In this document: piece by piece, positions 9,746-16,280 of the stretch | Position numbering within the stretch: the first letter of the stretch is position 1 | How the letters are laid out: each line of letters opens with the position of its first letter | DNA from: Bdellovibrionales bacterium | GTDB taxonomy: Bacteria > Myxococcota > XYA12-FULL-58-9 > SYDY01 | DNA: 19,858 nucleotides | Assembly: GCA_005801425.1 (NCBI GenBank) | Contig: SYDY01000032.1 | Span: forward strand, 1-19,858 | Direction of reading: 5' to 3' | Position numbers and translations under genes: made by a program | Notes under the pieces: generated by a model | What the model was told of the DNA's origin: nothing | The model's input: the letters and a program-made list of their open reading frames with translations, nothing else | Database searches by the model: none

Positions 9746-9774
9746 TTGTCTCGTCCAATAGGGTGCGGTAATCT
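9746..9774 (+). promoter_or_regulatory. Candidate promoter of the RidA-like gene (leaderless transcript)
   Basis: A TTGTCT -35-like hexamer (9746-9751) and a TAATCT -10-like hexamer (9769-9774) are separated by exactly 17 bp. The -10 ends 6 nt before the ATG, so transcription would begin at or next to the start codon. This agrees with the absence of a ribosome-binding site. The hexamers match consensus only partly (4/6 and 3/6). Confidence 0.4.
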
Positions 9775-9780
9775 CACGTT

Positions 9781-10224
9781 ATGGTCCGTCGCCCCTCAGT
9801 TCACGATCTTATCACATCAAAAAAAGCACCGAACATGGGCTATGCGCAGGGACATGGCGTGAAGGTGGAATATCCGGGTGCAACGCTGTATTTATCTGCC
9901 ATTTTTCCGCTTGAACTCAAGGGACGACCGTGTGATGGCGATTTGTCCAAGCAATCGGCTTTGGTTTTTTCCCATGCCACAGTGATTGCCAAAGATGCTG
10001 GTTTTTCCATGGAAGAGCTTGTGAAGTGCACGGTCTATTTAAAAGATCTCAAAGGTTGGGATGTTGCTAAGGTCGCCTATCAAAATCACATGGTGGGTCA
10101 AAATCAACCGGCGATTACGGTGGTGCAGGTGGCGGCACTTCCCCATGAATTTGAAATTGGTTTGGATGCTATTTTTGTGAAGCGTGGTATGAGTCCGCAG
10201 GATATTCTTGCGGAAGAAACTTAA
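9781..10224 (+). CDS. RidA/YjgF/YER057c/UK114-family protein with altered active site
   Basis: This 147-residue protein matches the RidA fold across its length, from the N-terminal KKAPNMGYAQG through the CTVYLKDL segment to the C-terminal PAITVVQVAALP and GLDAIFVK. Canonical RidA hydrolyses reactive enamines and imines such as 2-aminoacrylate using an arginine in the PARS motif. Here that motif reads PAIT (residues 110-113), so the arginine is isoleucine. The conserved glutamate near the end is aspartate (D129), and the usual SGQ(I/L)P reads SAIFP. It is therefore probably not a standard imine deaminase and may belong to one of the non-catalytic RidA subgroups. The ATG at 9781 gives the normal family N-terminus but has no ribosome-binding site. 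Confidence 0.85.
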   Translation: MVRRPSVHDLITSKKAPNMGYAQGHGVKVEYPGATLYLSAIFPLELKGRPCDGDLSKQSALVFSHATVIAKDAGFSMEELVKCTVYLKDLKGWDVAKVAYQNHMVGQNQPAITVVQVAALPHEFEIGLDAIFVKRGMSPQDILAEET

Positions 10225-10227
10225 ACA

Positions 10228-10254
10228 TCGTCATCCCCGCGAAAGCGTGGATCC
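10228..10254. repeat. REP-like hairpin, copy 1 (ATCGTCATCCCCGC type)
   Basis: Just after the stop codon of the RidA-like gene lies ATCGTCATCCCCGC, loop GAAA, then GCGTGGAT, an 8-bp stem with one mismatch. Its first 14 nt are identical to the left arm of the perfect hairpin at 16208-16245, read here with the opposite loop sequence. It lies between two convergent genes and could serve as a bidirectional terminator. The motif resembles a widespread proteobacterial intergenic palindrome. Confidence 0.65.
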
Positions 10255-10265
10255 ATGAACCGCCC

Positions 10266-12242
10266 TTATTTTTTCTTCTTTTTTGCATCTTCTTTTTTTT
10301 CGTCTTCTTTCAACACGGTAAGCACACGATTCACTTGTTCTGCGTATTTTCCTTTGGGTGCCAATTTAAGATAATGCAGCATCGCTTCACGCGCTTTTTC
10401 GTTTTCATGTTTTTCTAACCACACATTGCCGATAAGCAGCCACGGTTCAGCCAATTCAGGCGCGACTTCGGTGACTCTGCGCGCATAGCCAAGCGCAACA
10501 GAGCCATTGCGTAAATCAAATTCTGTATTTGCCAATCCCAACAAAGCGTGCGGATTGTCGGGCGAAAGCGCGATGACTGCCATGAAACGCGTGCGTGCAT
10601 CTTTTAGATGGCCTTCGGCGTAGAGAGTTTCTGCCTCTTTAAGCATGGCACCTGTTTCTGGCGAGGGCTTGGTTTCTGCTCCAGGTTGCGCTTCGGGTAG
10701 GGCTTCGATTGGGGGTTGCACTGCCTGCACCTTTTCAGGCGGTGGTGCTTCCTTCTTAACCGCAGGAATATTGCTGACCTTTTCGGGTTCCGTCGTTTGT
10801 GGAAGTTTGGGTGAACGCCAGATCAGTGCAGCCGCAAGTCCTAATACAAGTAACAATACGCAAGCAGCGAAAAGAAGCCAACGTCGATTGGATGGCAGAG
10901 GCTCATCATCGTTCGTGTTTTCTCGGTCCTCATGGGTGTTGTGTATGTATTCTTCGGGAAGGTAGTGGCTTTTCTCAGGGATTGTTCTCTTGGGTGGATG
11001 CAGATGCTCCATGGAAGGGTTAAAATCTAACAGGGGCGACACGCCAGACACAACAGACACAACAGGTGCGGGAGCCACAGCCTCATGAACGACGGGTGCG
11101 GGAGCCATAGCCTCATGAACGACGGGTGCGGGAGCCACAGCCTCATGAACGACGGGTGCGGGAGCCACAGCCTCATGAACGACGGGAACGGTTTCTATTT
11201 CTGTAAATACCGAACTTGCTTGTGCTTCTTCGATGATACTTGTTTCAATCTTAAGCGGTGCAATGTCGATCTGTTTTGCATGTTGCGCCGGACGAACTTC
11301 TTCGGGGGTGCCCATGACCAACACGCCGCGCTCAAGAAATGTTGCGATCATTTTGAGTGTCTTAAACTCACTCAGCGGTGATCTGCGCGCAAATTTGGCA
11401 AGGGTGCTTGGAACAAACTCGGTGATCCATCGGGTTTCCTGATCGGTAAGTTCGGGAAGGATTGCATGCATTGCTATGGTATTGAGAACACAAAATTGTG
11501 TGTCATCGGGCACTTCGCGTTTGAGTGCGAGATAGGCACTTCGGTGGGCCAACGCGTCGTTGATGAGTTGTTCGGTGGCTTCAAGGATTTCTCTTGGATG
11601 ATATTCTGTATCTGGATTGAGTATGAAATGTCCGTCGGACCATGTGAAAAGTTTGAGTACGGCGTCTCGCCCCACGTGATCGACACAATCGGCGTCTACC
11701 ACTTCGCCTTCTGCAAGAATAATACGGCCTTTGCCTTCGGGACCTGTGAGATGAATGGTGGCGCTTGCTTTCGCATTGACCAGGGCAAGCACCAAATCAG
11801 AGATCCCGACTTCATGCAGTTCACCTGATTTTGGTCCATGCATTGTTGGTAATTGATCCAACAAATGACGACTGCGTACACACTCGATGGTGCTGAGCAC
11901 GTGGGACCCGAGCATGGGGCGTTCTAAAACTTCATCAGCCCCAGCCTGCAATGCGGCAATGCGACCTTCGCGATCGCCATGGTCGACCATGACAATGATG
12001 GGCTGCTGCAACGAAGCTTTGTCGGCGAGAAGTTCCAAAGCCGATTCAGAGGGCAAGTGCAAAGCGCACAGGCATAAATCAGCGGGACTTTCACGATGCA
12101 AGCGACGTAAGTCGTCAATGGTGTCGGCAATGCGGACCACATGGCCCGACGAAGCAAGGAGCGAACTCAGTCGTCGACGTTCCAGAGGATGAGGTTCGGC
12201 CAATAAGATGGAGAGGCTTGCCATATCCTCATTTCGAGGCAT
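10266..12242 (-). CDS. Pseudo-receiver / PATAN (DUF4388) / transmembrane / TPR protein
   Basis: A 658-residue multidomain protein. Residues 7-125 form a response-regulator receiver-like domain with its phosphorylation chemistry lost: the acidic pair is A15-E16, the phosphoacceptor position is A60 (CLCALHLP), and the conserved lysine is R108 (ERP). Residues 139-235 match the PATAN/DUF4388 domain (GELHEVGISDLVLAL, then GRIILAEGEVVDA), followed by a helical, winged-helix-like region to about 315. A four-fold VVHEAVAPAP repeat (354-395) and an acidic linker precede one membrane helix (454-476). The C-terminal part, about 530-645, holds roughly three TPR units and ends in a lysine-rich tail. If the N-terminus is cytoplasmic, the TPRs are periplasmic. 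It could link a cytoplasmic signal to envelope assembly; this is inference. A start at M7 (12224) is possible because GAGG lies just upstream of it. Confidence 0.85.
   Translation of the reverse strand: MPRNEDMASLSILLAEPHPLERRRLSSLLASSGHVVRIADTIDDLRRLHRESPADLCLCALHLPSESALELLADKASLQQPIIVMVDHGDREGRIAALQAGADEVLERPMLGSHVLSTIECVRSRHLLDQLPTMHGPKSGELHEVGISDLVLALVNAKASATIHLTGPEGKGRIILAEGEVVDADCVDHVGRDAVLKLFTWSDGHFILNPDTEYHPREILEATEQLINDALAHRSAYLALKREVPDDTQFCVLNTIAMHAILPELTDQETRWITEFVPSTLAKFARRSPLSEFKTLKMIATFLERGVLVMGTPEEVRPAQHAKQIDIAPLKIETSIIEEAQASSVFTEIETVPVVHEAVAPAPVVHEAVAPAPVVHEAMAPAPVVHEAVAPAPVVSVVSGVSPLLDFNPSMEHLHPPKRTIPEKSHYLPEEYIHNTHEDRENTNDDEPLPSNRRWLLFAACVLLLVLGLAAALIWRSPKLPQTTEPEKVSNIPAVKKEAPPPEKVQAVQPPIEALPEAQPGAETKPSPETGAMLKEAETLYAEGHLKDARTRFMAVIALSPDNPHALLGLANTEFDLRNGSVALGYARRVTEVAPELAEPWLLIGNVWLEKHENEKAREAMLHYLKLAPKGKYAEQVNRVLTVLKEDEKKEDAKKKKK
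11065..11184 (-). repeat. In-frame 30-bp tandem repeat, four copies
   Basis: Four 30-bp units lie at 11065-11094, 11095-11124, 11125-11154 and 11155-11184. Three are identical and one carries a single C-to-T change, which converts Val to Met in the encoded protein. Each encodes ten residues (VVHEAVAPAP) in the proline/alanine-rich linker before the membrane helix. Near-identity at the DNA level indicates recent slippage expansion, and copy number probably varies between strains. Confidence 0.95.
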
Positions 12243-12250
12243 GATCGATT

Positions 12251-12260
12251 TTTGCGCAAA
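12251..12260. promoter_or_regulatory. Perfect 10-bp palindrome upstream of the pseudo-receiver gene
   Basis: TTTGCGCAAA lies 9 bp upstream of the start codon at 12242. A related TTTGCGGCGC follows it. The symmetry and position allow an operator, but a palindrome this short can occur by chance. Confidence 0.2.
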
Positions 12261-12278
12261 TTTGCGGCGCGTTGGGCA

Positions 12279-12301
12279 GTAGGGGCGCAGCTTGCTGCGC
12301 C
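12279..12301. repeat. REP-like element, copy A (GGCGCAGC hairpin)
   Basis: A 23-bp element that contains a perfect stem of GGCGCAGC and GCTGCGCC (12284-12291 and 12294-12301) around a TT centre. It matches 20 of 23 positions with the element at 13157-13179. It lies just past the cpoB stop codon and upstream of the pseudo-receiver gene, so it may attenuate or end transcription between them. No T-run follows on the minus strand. Confidence 0.65.
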
Positions 12302-12310
12302 TTGTGTGGG

Positions 12311-13240
12311 CTATCGTTTCGGCGTCAATTTCTTCCGCACCATGGCCAATTGTTTATCCGCGTCTTTGGCCCATTTTGACTTCTTATGGTTATTCTTTAC
12401 TTCTGAAAAGAAAATCTCGGCATCTTCAAAATTGCCCAGCGACATGGAAGTGAGGCCGATACGGTAATAGGCCGCTGCCACAAGGGAGCCCGATGGGAAT
12501 TTTTCAATGATTTTTACATAATGCTGGGAGGCCGCTTGGAATTTATTTTGCCCACGGAGCAAATCACCTACACGCATATGGGCCGCATCGGTAATTTCGG
12601 CCTCAGAAGGCCATTTTTTGATGATTTCGTTGTATGTCTCGATGGCCTCATCGTTTTTACCTGCTTTGGCTTTTGCATCGGCATACGCCAAAAGCCCTCG
12701 TTTATCGGTCGGTTTTTTCCCTGAATTTGAAGTGGATTTGGCAGGCGCGCTGTTCTCCGTGGAAGGTTCGGGGGAAGCTCCTTTGTTGGAAATATCGCGC
12801 TCAGGATTGCCTTCCAATTGAAGGATCCGATGGTTTGTTTCTTCGTGAGCGCCTTCAAGATTGTGAACAGCCTTGGTCAGCTCTTCGATTTGTACACCGA
12901 AATCCGCATCGTTGGTGCGTGCTGCTTTGTTGAGCTCAGCCAGCATCTTTGAGATTTCGGAGATCTTTTTATCGGCTTCTCCGATCGATTCTTTCAAACG
13001 TGCTCGCTCGCCCTGGAGTGAGCGTTCTGCGACACGCAGATCGGTGCGTAAAGAATCGATGTCCTGTCGCATTTTTCGGCCGGCTTCGAGGGGAACCCAG
13101 CATGCGGTCAGTAAGGAAAAAGTGATAGTGCACGCGGCTATGCGCTTGATTAGCTTGTAGGCGCGCTGCTTACTGCGCCCGCTAATGGCCGGAGATGAAA
13201 GAAACGCGGCGATTGCGTGCAAAGCATTCGTCGTTTGCAT
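12311..13240 (-). CDS. cpoB: CpoB/YbgF-like lipoprotein of the Tol-Pal system
   Basis: From the ATG at 13240 this is a 309-residue protein. A lipobox LLTAC (C47) follows a basic and hydrophobic stretch (KLIKRIAACTITFSLLTAC). Residues 54-145 form a trimer-type coiled coil, a Ser/Pro/Lys linker follows, and residues 183-300 carry TPR repeats ending with the KWAKDADKQL type of C-terminus. This is the CpoB layout, which coordinates peptidoglycan synthesis with outer-membrane constriction alongside Tol-Pal. It lies directly after pal. The start is problematic: no ATG, GTG or TTG exists between the pal stop codon and the signal sequence. Candidates are ATG 13258 (with an AAGG site), ATG 13240 and TTG 13222, all inside pal and all giving unusually long leaders. 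A lipid anchor is an inference, since E. coli CpoB is soluble. Confidence 0.85.
   Translation of the reverse strand: MQTTNALHAIAAFLSSPAISGRSKQRAYKLIKRIAACTITFSLLTACWVPLEAGRKMRQDIDSLRTDLRVAERSLQGERARLKESIGEADKKISEISKMLAELNKAARTNDADFGVQIEELTKAVHNLEGAHEETNHRILQLEGNPERDISNKGASPEPSTENSAPAKSTSNSGKKPTDKRGLLAYADAKAKAGKNDEAIETYNEIIKKWPSEAEITDAAHMRVGDLLRGQNKFQAASQHYVKIIEKFPSGSLVAAAYYRIGLTSMSLGNFEDAEIFFSEVKNNHKKSKWAKDADKQLAMVRKKLTPKR
13157..13179. repeat. REP-like element, copy B, at the pal-cpoB junction
   Basis: A 23-bp element, 20 of 23 positions identical to the one at 12279-12301, located 2 bp beyond the pal stop codon. Its dyad is weaker than in copy A (5-bp GGCGC/GCGCC arms). It lies in frame within the leader of cpoB and encodes part of the region just before KLIKR. 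Confidence 0.6.
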
Positions 13241-13934
13241 CGTTGCACAATGGCTCATTTTCGCCTTTGGATCGAACTTGGAGCTGCTCAAGGCTGATCC
13301 CCAAGGTTTTAAGATAGTTACGCACAGTATGCGCACGTTTGTCGCCCAAGGCCAGATTGTACTCTTGCGTGCCACGTTCATCGGCATGTCCCTCTAGGAT
13401 CACACGCAATCGGCCGGCTTTTTGGAGGCAAGATATATTCTTCTCCAGAACCTGCCGCGCTTCAGGTGTTAGGTTATACTCGTTAAACGCGAAGGGCACG
13501 TTTTGCAAGTGGATCTCTCCACTGCTGCCATCTGCCTTGCACTCATCAGGGAACGCATTTGCCTGGGATGTCTCGGTGCAAGTACCCGCTTTACAGCTTT
13601 GGCCAGCGAAGCAATCTGCGTCTGCGTTGCATGATGAGGCGACGCATTGATTGGCTTTGCAGGTCTGCCCCTCACCACAATCGGTGTCCGTTTTGCAGCC
13701 CTTGGTGGCGGCATCACATCGGCCTTCATTGCAGGTTCGTTTTTCGCCAGGGTACTTGGTTTCGCAATTGTCGTTGGTGCTGCATTCTTGGCACTGACCA
13801 TTGACGCAGAATTCGCCATGTTCGCTGCATTGCTCATCGCCTGTGCAGGTTGGGTACTTGGGTTGGCATGCTGCCAAGGCGAAGGCGCCCATCAAAGCGA
13901 TGACGGGGAACTTGAGGTCGATCAGACGTAGCAT
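13182..13934 (-). CDS. pal: Peptidoglycan-associated lipoprotein Pal with cysteine-rich stalk
   Basis: A 250-residue outer-membrane lipoprotein with a signal peptide and lipobox LAAC (C23). Residues 30-119 hold four consecutive four-cysteine units of the form C-x5-C-x5..10-C-x4-C, a Dickkopf-like stalk probably closed by disulfides. Residues 140-247 are an OmpA-type peptidoglycan-binding domain with GHADERGTQEYNLALGDKRA. D185 and R200 sit at the spacing of the diaminopimelate-binding pair of OmpA. It anchors the outer membrane to the wall with the Tol system; no tol genes are in the window. The ATG has a strong GAGGAGA ribosome-binding site and a promoter upstream. E. coli Pal lacks the cysteine stalk. 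Confidence 0.93.
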   Translation of the reverse strand: MLRLIDLKFPVIALMGAFALAACQPKYPTCTGDEQCSEHGEFCVNGQCQECSTNDNCETKYPGEKRTCNEGRCDAATKGCKTDTDCGEGQTCKANQCVASSCNADADCFAGQSCKAGTCTETSQANAFPDECKADGSSGEIHLQNVPFAFNEYNLTPEARQVLEKNISCLQKAGRLRVILEGHADERGTQEYNLALGDKRAHTVRNYLKTLGISLEQLQVRSKGENEPLCNDANDECFARNRRVSFISGH

Positions 13935-13982
13935 AGGATTACTTCTCCTCGAAATGGGCTTGTTCTTTAATGAACGTGCCGC

Positions 13983-14012
13983 AAAATAGTGGCGGCAGGC
14001 CGATCAAGTCAA
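13983..14012 (-). promoter_or_regulatory. Candidate sigma70 promoter of pal
   Basis: On the minus strand, TTGACT (14007-14012) and TATTTT (13983-13988) are spaced by 18 bp, about 50 bp upstream of the pal start. The -10 is enclosed by a 6-bp inverted repeat (TGCCGC at 13977-13982 and GCGGCA at 13992-13997), which could be an operator. Confidence 0.5.
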
Positions 14013-14103
14013 CTCATCAATATGGAACCGCATCAATAGATTTCATGTGGGCAAACAATTTCATTGAACTTTCGCCCGGTCCTAGGCACTTTGTCTCCTT
14101 ATC

Positions 14104-15585
14104 ATGGCGGAAACCAATGTGACCCCTTCTGAGCATCACCCCAAAGGTGATCTTGATGCCTATCTGGCCTCTCCTGAACCGCCAATACGTCGTGGTCTTG
14201 GCTGGTTTGCAATCGATCTTGTTTTGGCGCGTCATATTTTAACCGTGGCACTTCCGGTGGTGTTGGGCATGATGACCCAAACTGCCGTGAATATTCTCGA
14301 CAATGTGATGGTGGGTAGACTTCCCAAGTCCATCGCCAATCCGGGTCAAGCCGCCATCGGTGCGTCGTTGCCTGTGTTGTGGCTGGTCGGTGGATTTCTT
14401 TCGGCCATTTGGGTGGGAACCCAAGCGATCACGGCACGCAGGGATGGTGAAAAAAAACGATATGAAGCGGGCCAAGTACTCACCAATTCTTTATTGATTG
14501 CCATCTTGGGCGGGATCGTTTTTAGCGTTGTCGCCGTTCAACTGGTGCCGTGGTTTCTTGCTAAGCAATACAGTGATCCTCAGGTGATCGCTCTAGGAAC
14601 CGATTATCTGACCATCCGCCTTTATGGCGTGCTCGCCATGGTTGCTACCTTCTCCTACAAAAGTTTTTTTGATGGCATCGGAAAAACGCGTGCATTCATG
14701 ATTGCTGCGATCATCATGAATCTTCTTAATATTATTCTTAATGTGATTTTTATCTTTGGTTGGGATGCCATTGGTGTGCCTTCTTATGGTGTGAAAGGCG
14801 CAGCCTGGGCATCGGTGATTGCTGCCTATGCAGGGCTTTTGATATTGCTGATCCGAAGTTTGGATCCTAAAGTCATGAAACTTTATCACTACTACCGATG
14901 GCGCAATTTTAATGTGGGGATCTTGCGTGAAATCATTCGTTTATCGCTCCCCAATGGGGTTGCGACCATCATCGTGATGTTCGGTTTCAATGCCTTTTTA
15001 TGGGTCGTTTCCGTGGTGAATGATCGGTACGCAGAGCCTGGAAATCCTGTGGTGTTTGCAGCCGCCCAGGTGGTGATCAGCGTGATGATGATAAGCTTCA
15101 TGAGTGCCTTTGGTTTTGGTTCCGCAACGGGCACCCTTGTGGGGCAAGCCCTTGCGGCGGGGCGTCCCGATCTTGCGCGGCGTACAGGATGGGAAGCTGC
15201 CAAAATTTGGAGCTATATCATGTGGATCATCGGGTTCTCCATTGCCCTTGTGCCCGATAGCTTTGCGGCGCTGGTGAATCCTGATCCTGAAGTGATTGCA
15301 TGGGCCCACAATACCTTGCGCGGTATTGGTGTATTGCAAGGGCTGGTCGCCATCGCATTTGTTCTTAGCCAAACCTTGTATGCTGTTGGTGAAGCGCGTT
15401 TTGTTGCCATTATAGAATTGGGCCTGCATCTGTTTGTGATGGCACCGGTTGCTTACCTTTTTGGCGTGGTGTTTGATTTACAGCTTGTGGGTTTGTATTT
15501 AGGCCCTACGTGTTACGTGGTTTGCCTCGGGCTCGCCATGGCAGCTCGGTTTTCAAGCGATCGTTGGCAAAAGATCGCGTTTTGA
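14104..15585 (+). CDS. MATE-family multidrug/cation efflux transporter
   Basis: This 493-residue inner-membrane protein shows about twelve hydrophobic segments. The first carries the MATE signature region (VALPVVLGMMTQTAVNILDNVMVGRLP), and a matching second half begins at IIRLSLPNGVATIIVMFGFNAF, as expected for the two-bundle NorM/DinF fold. Members export drugs, toxins or metabolites using a sodium or proton gradient; the substrate cannot be told. The N-terminal 35 residues are soluble and poorly conserved. The ATG has no good ribosome-binding site; a GTG a few codons later is an alternative. The thymidine kinase gene starts 13 bp after its stop codon, so the two are probably co-transcribed. 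Confidence 0.93.
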   Translation: MAETNVTPSEHHPKGDLDAYLASPEPPIRRGLGWFAIDLVLARHILTVALPVVLGMMTQTAVNILDNVMVGRLPKSIANPGQAAIGASLPVLWLVGGFLSAIWVGTQAITARRDGEKKRYEAGQVLTNSLLIAILGGIVFSVVAVQLVPWFLAKQYSDPQVIALGTDYLTIRLYGVLAMVATFSYKSFFDGIGKTRAFMIAAIIMNLLNIILNVIFIFGWDAIGVPSYGVKGAAWASVIAAYAGLLILLIRSLDPKVMKLYHYYRWRNFNVGILREIIRLSLPNGVATIIVMFGFNAFLWVVSVVNDRYAEPGNPVVFAAAQVVISVMMISFMSAFGFGSATGTLVGQALAAGRPDLARRTGWEAAKIWSYIMWIIGFSIALVPDSFAALVNPDPEVIAWAHNTLRGIGVLQGLVAIAFVLSQTLYAVGEARFVAIIELGLHLFVMAPVAYLFGVVFDLQLVGLYLGPTCYVVCLGLAMAARFSSDRWQKIAF

Positions 15586-15598
15586 TAAGGGGGTTGCC

Positions 15599-16195
15599 GT
15601 GCTTGCCATGTCGAGAGATTCGGGCTGGATCGAAGTGATTTGCGGGCCCATGTTTTGCGGTAAAACCGAAGAACTGATCCGGCGTTTGCGCCGTGCGATG
15701 TATGCCCAGCAAAAAATACGTGTCTTTAAGCCCAATATCGATGATCGTTATTCTGATTTGGAAATTGTGAGCCACAATCAACAGCGTCTTAAAGCGGAGC
15801 CAGTACAAGGTGCGCTGCACATTGAACAAGCGTGTGGTGATGGTGTTGAAGTGGTGGGTATCGACGAAGCCCAATTTTTTGGTGATGAAATTGTTGGCGT
15901 GGCCAATCGCTTGGCAGATCGCCGAAAACGCGTGATTATCGCGGGACTCGATCAAGATTTTCGTGGTCAGCCGTTTGGGGCCATGCCCCAGTTGATGGCG
16001 TGTTCTGAATTTGTCAGTAAGATGCTCTCGATTTGCGTCAATTGTGGCAACCCTGCGGGCCGAAGCCAGCGTTTGGTGGCATCGGAAGATCGCGTGGTGG
16101 TGGGGGCCATGGAGGCCTATGAAGCACGTTGTCGCAGATGCCACCGATCGTCGGTCGTGGCACCCACAGCACGCCATCAGCCTGTTTTATTTTAG
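15599..16195 (+). CDS. tdk: Thymidine kinase (type II)
   Basis: This 198-residue enzyme phosphorylates thymidine to dTMP in the pyrimidine salvage pathway. It has the P-loop GPMFCGKT (residues 16-23), the Walker B/lid motif DEAQFF (89-94), the segment AGLDQDFRGQPFG, and zinc-binding cysteine pairs C146/C149 and C178/C181. These are the marks of the tetrameric type II family, and the length is typical. The P-loop has Cys where most members have Ser. The GTG start is preceded by AAGGGGG with 5-nt spacing, so it is preferred over the ATG three codons later. It follows the MATE gene closely; a hairpin lies 12 bp after its stop codon. Confidence 0.95.
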   Translation: MLAMSRDSGWIEVICGPMFCGKTEELIRRLRRAMYAQQKIRVFKPNIDDRYSDLEIVSHNQQRLKAEPVQGALHIEQACGDGVEVVGIDEAQFFGDEIVGVANRLADRRKRVIIAGLDQDFRGQPFGAMPQLMACSEFVSKMLSICVNCGNPAGRSQRLVASEDRVVVGAMEAYEARCRRCHRSSVVAPTARHQPVLF

Positions 16196-16207
16196 CGTTA
16201 TCTGTCG

Positions 16208-16245
16208 AAGATCGTCATCCCCGCTTTCGCGGGGATGACGATCTT
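16208..16245. terminator. Perfect 17-bp hairpin (REP-like, copy 2) after tdk
   Basis: A perfect inverted repeat has arms AAGATCGTCATCCCCGC (16208-16224) and its complement (16229-16245) around a TTTC loop. It lies between the thymidine kinase and protease genes. Its core is shared with the imperfect element at 10228-10254. Such a stable stem should terminate or stabilise transcripts, although no T-run follows. Confidence 0.75.
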
Positions 16246-16280
16246 TACGCCGATTTTGCGCACCGGGTTATCCTTGAAGT

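Noticed and set aside
10225-10265. CRISPR or attachment site suggested by the repeated CGTCATCCCC motif
   Set aside because: Only two copies exist, 6 kb apart, each a lone hairpin at a gene end; there are no spacers, integrase or cas genes.
11085-11381. Plus-strand open frame with a repeated MNDGCGSHSL peptide
   Set aside because: It is the antisense reading of the 30-bp coding repeat in the pseudo-receiver gene, and has no ribosome-binding site or family match.
13258-13387. Upstream extension of the cpoB reading frame to 13387
   Set aside because: It lies wholly inside the conserved OmpA domain of pal on the same strand in another frame, has no signal-like content, and would place over 90 residues before the lipobox.
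13469-13837. Second minus-strand open frame inside pal
   Set aside because: It is an out-of-frame reading of the cysteine repeats of pal with no independent support.
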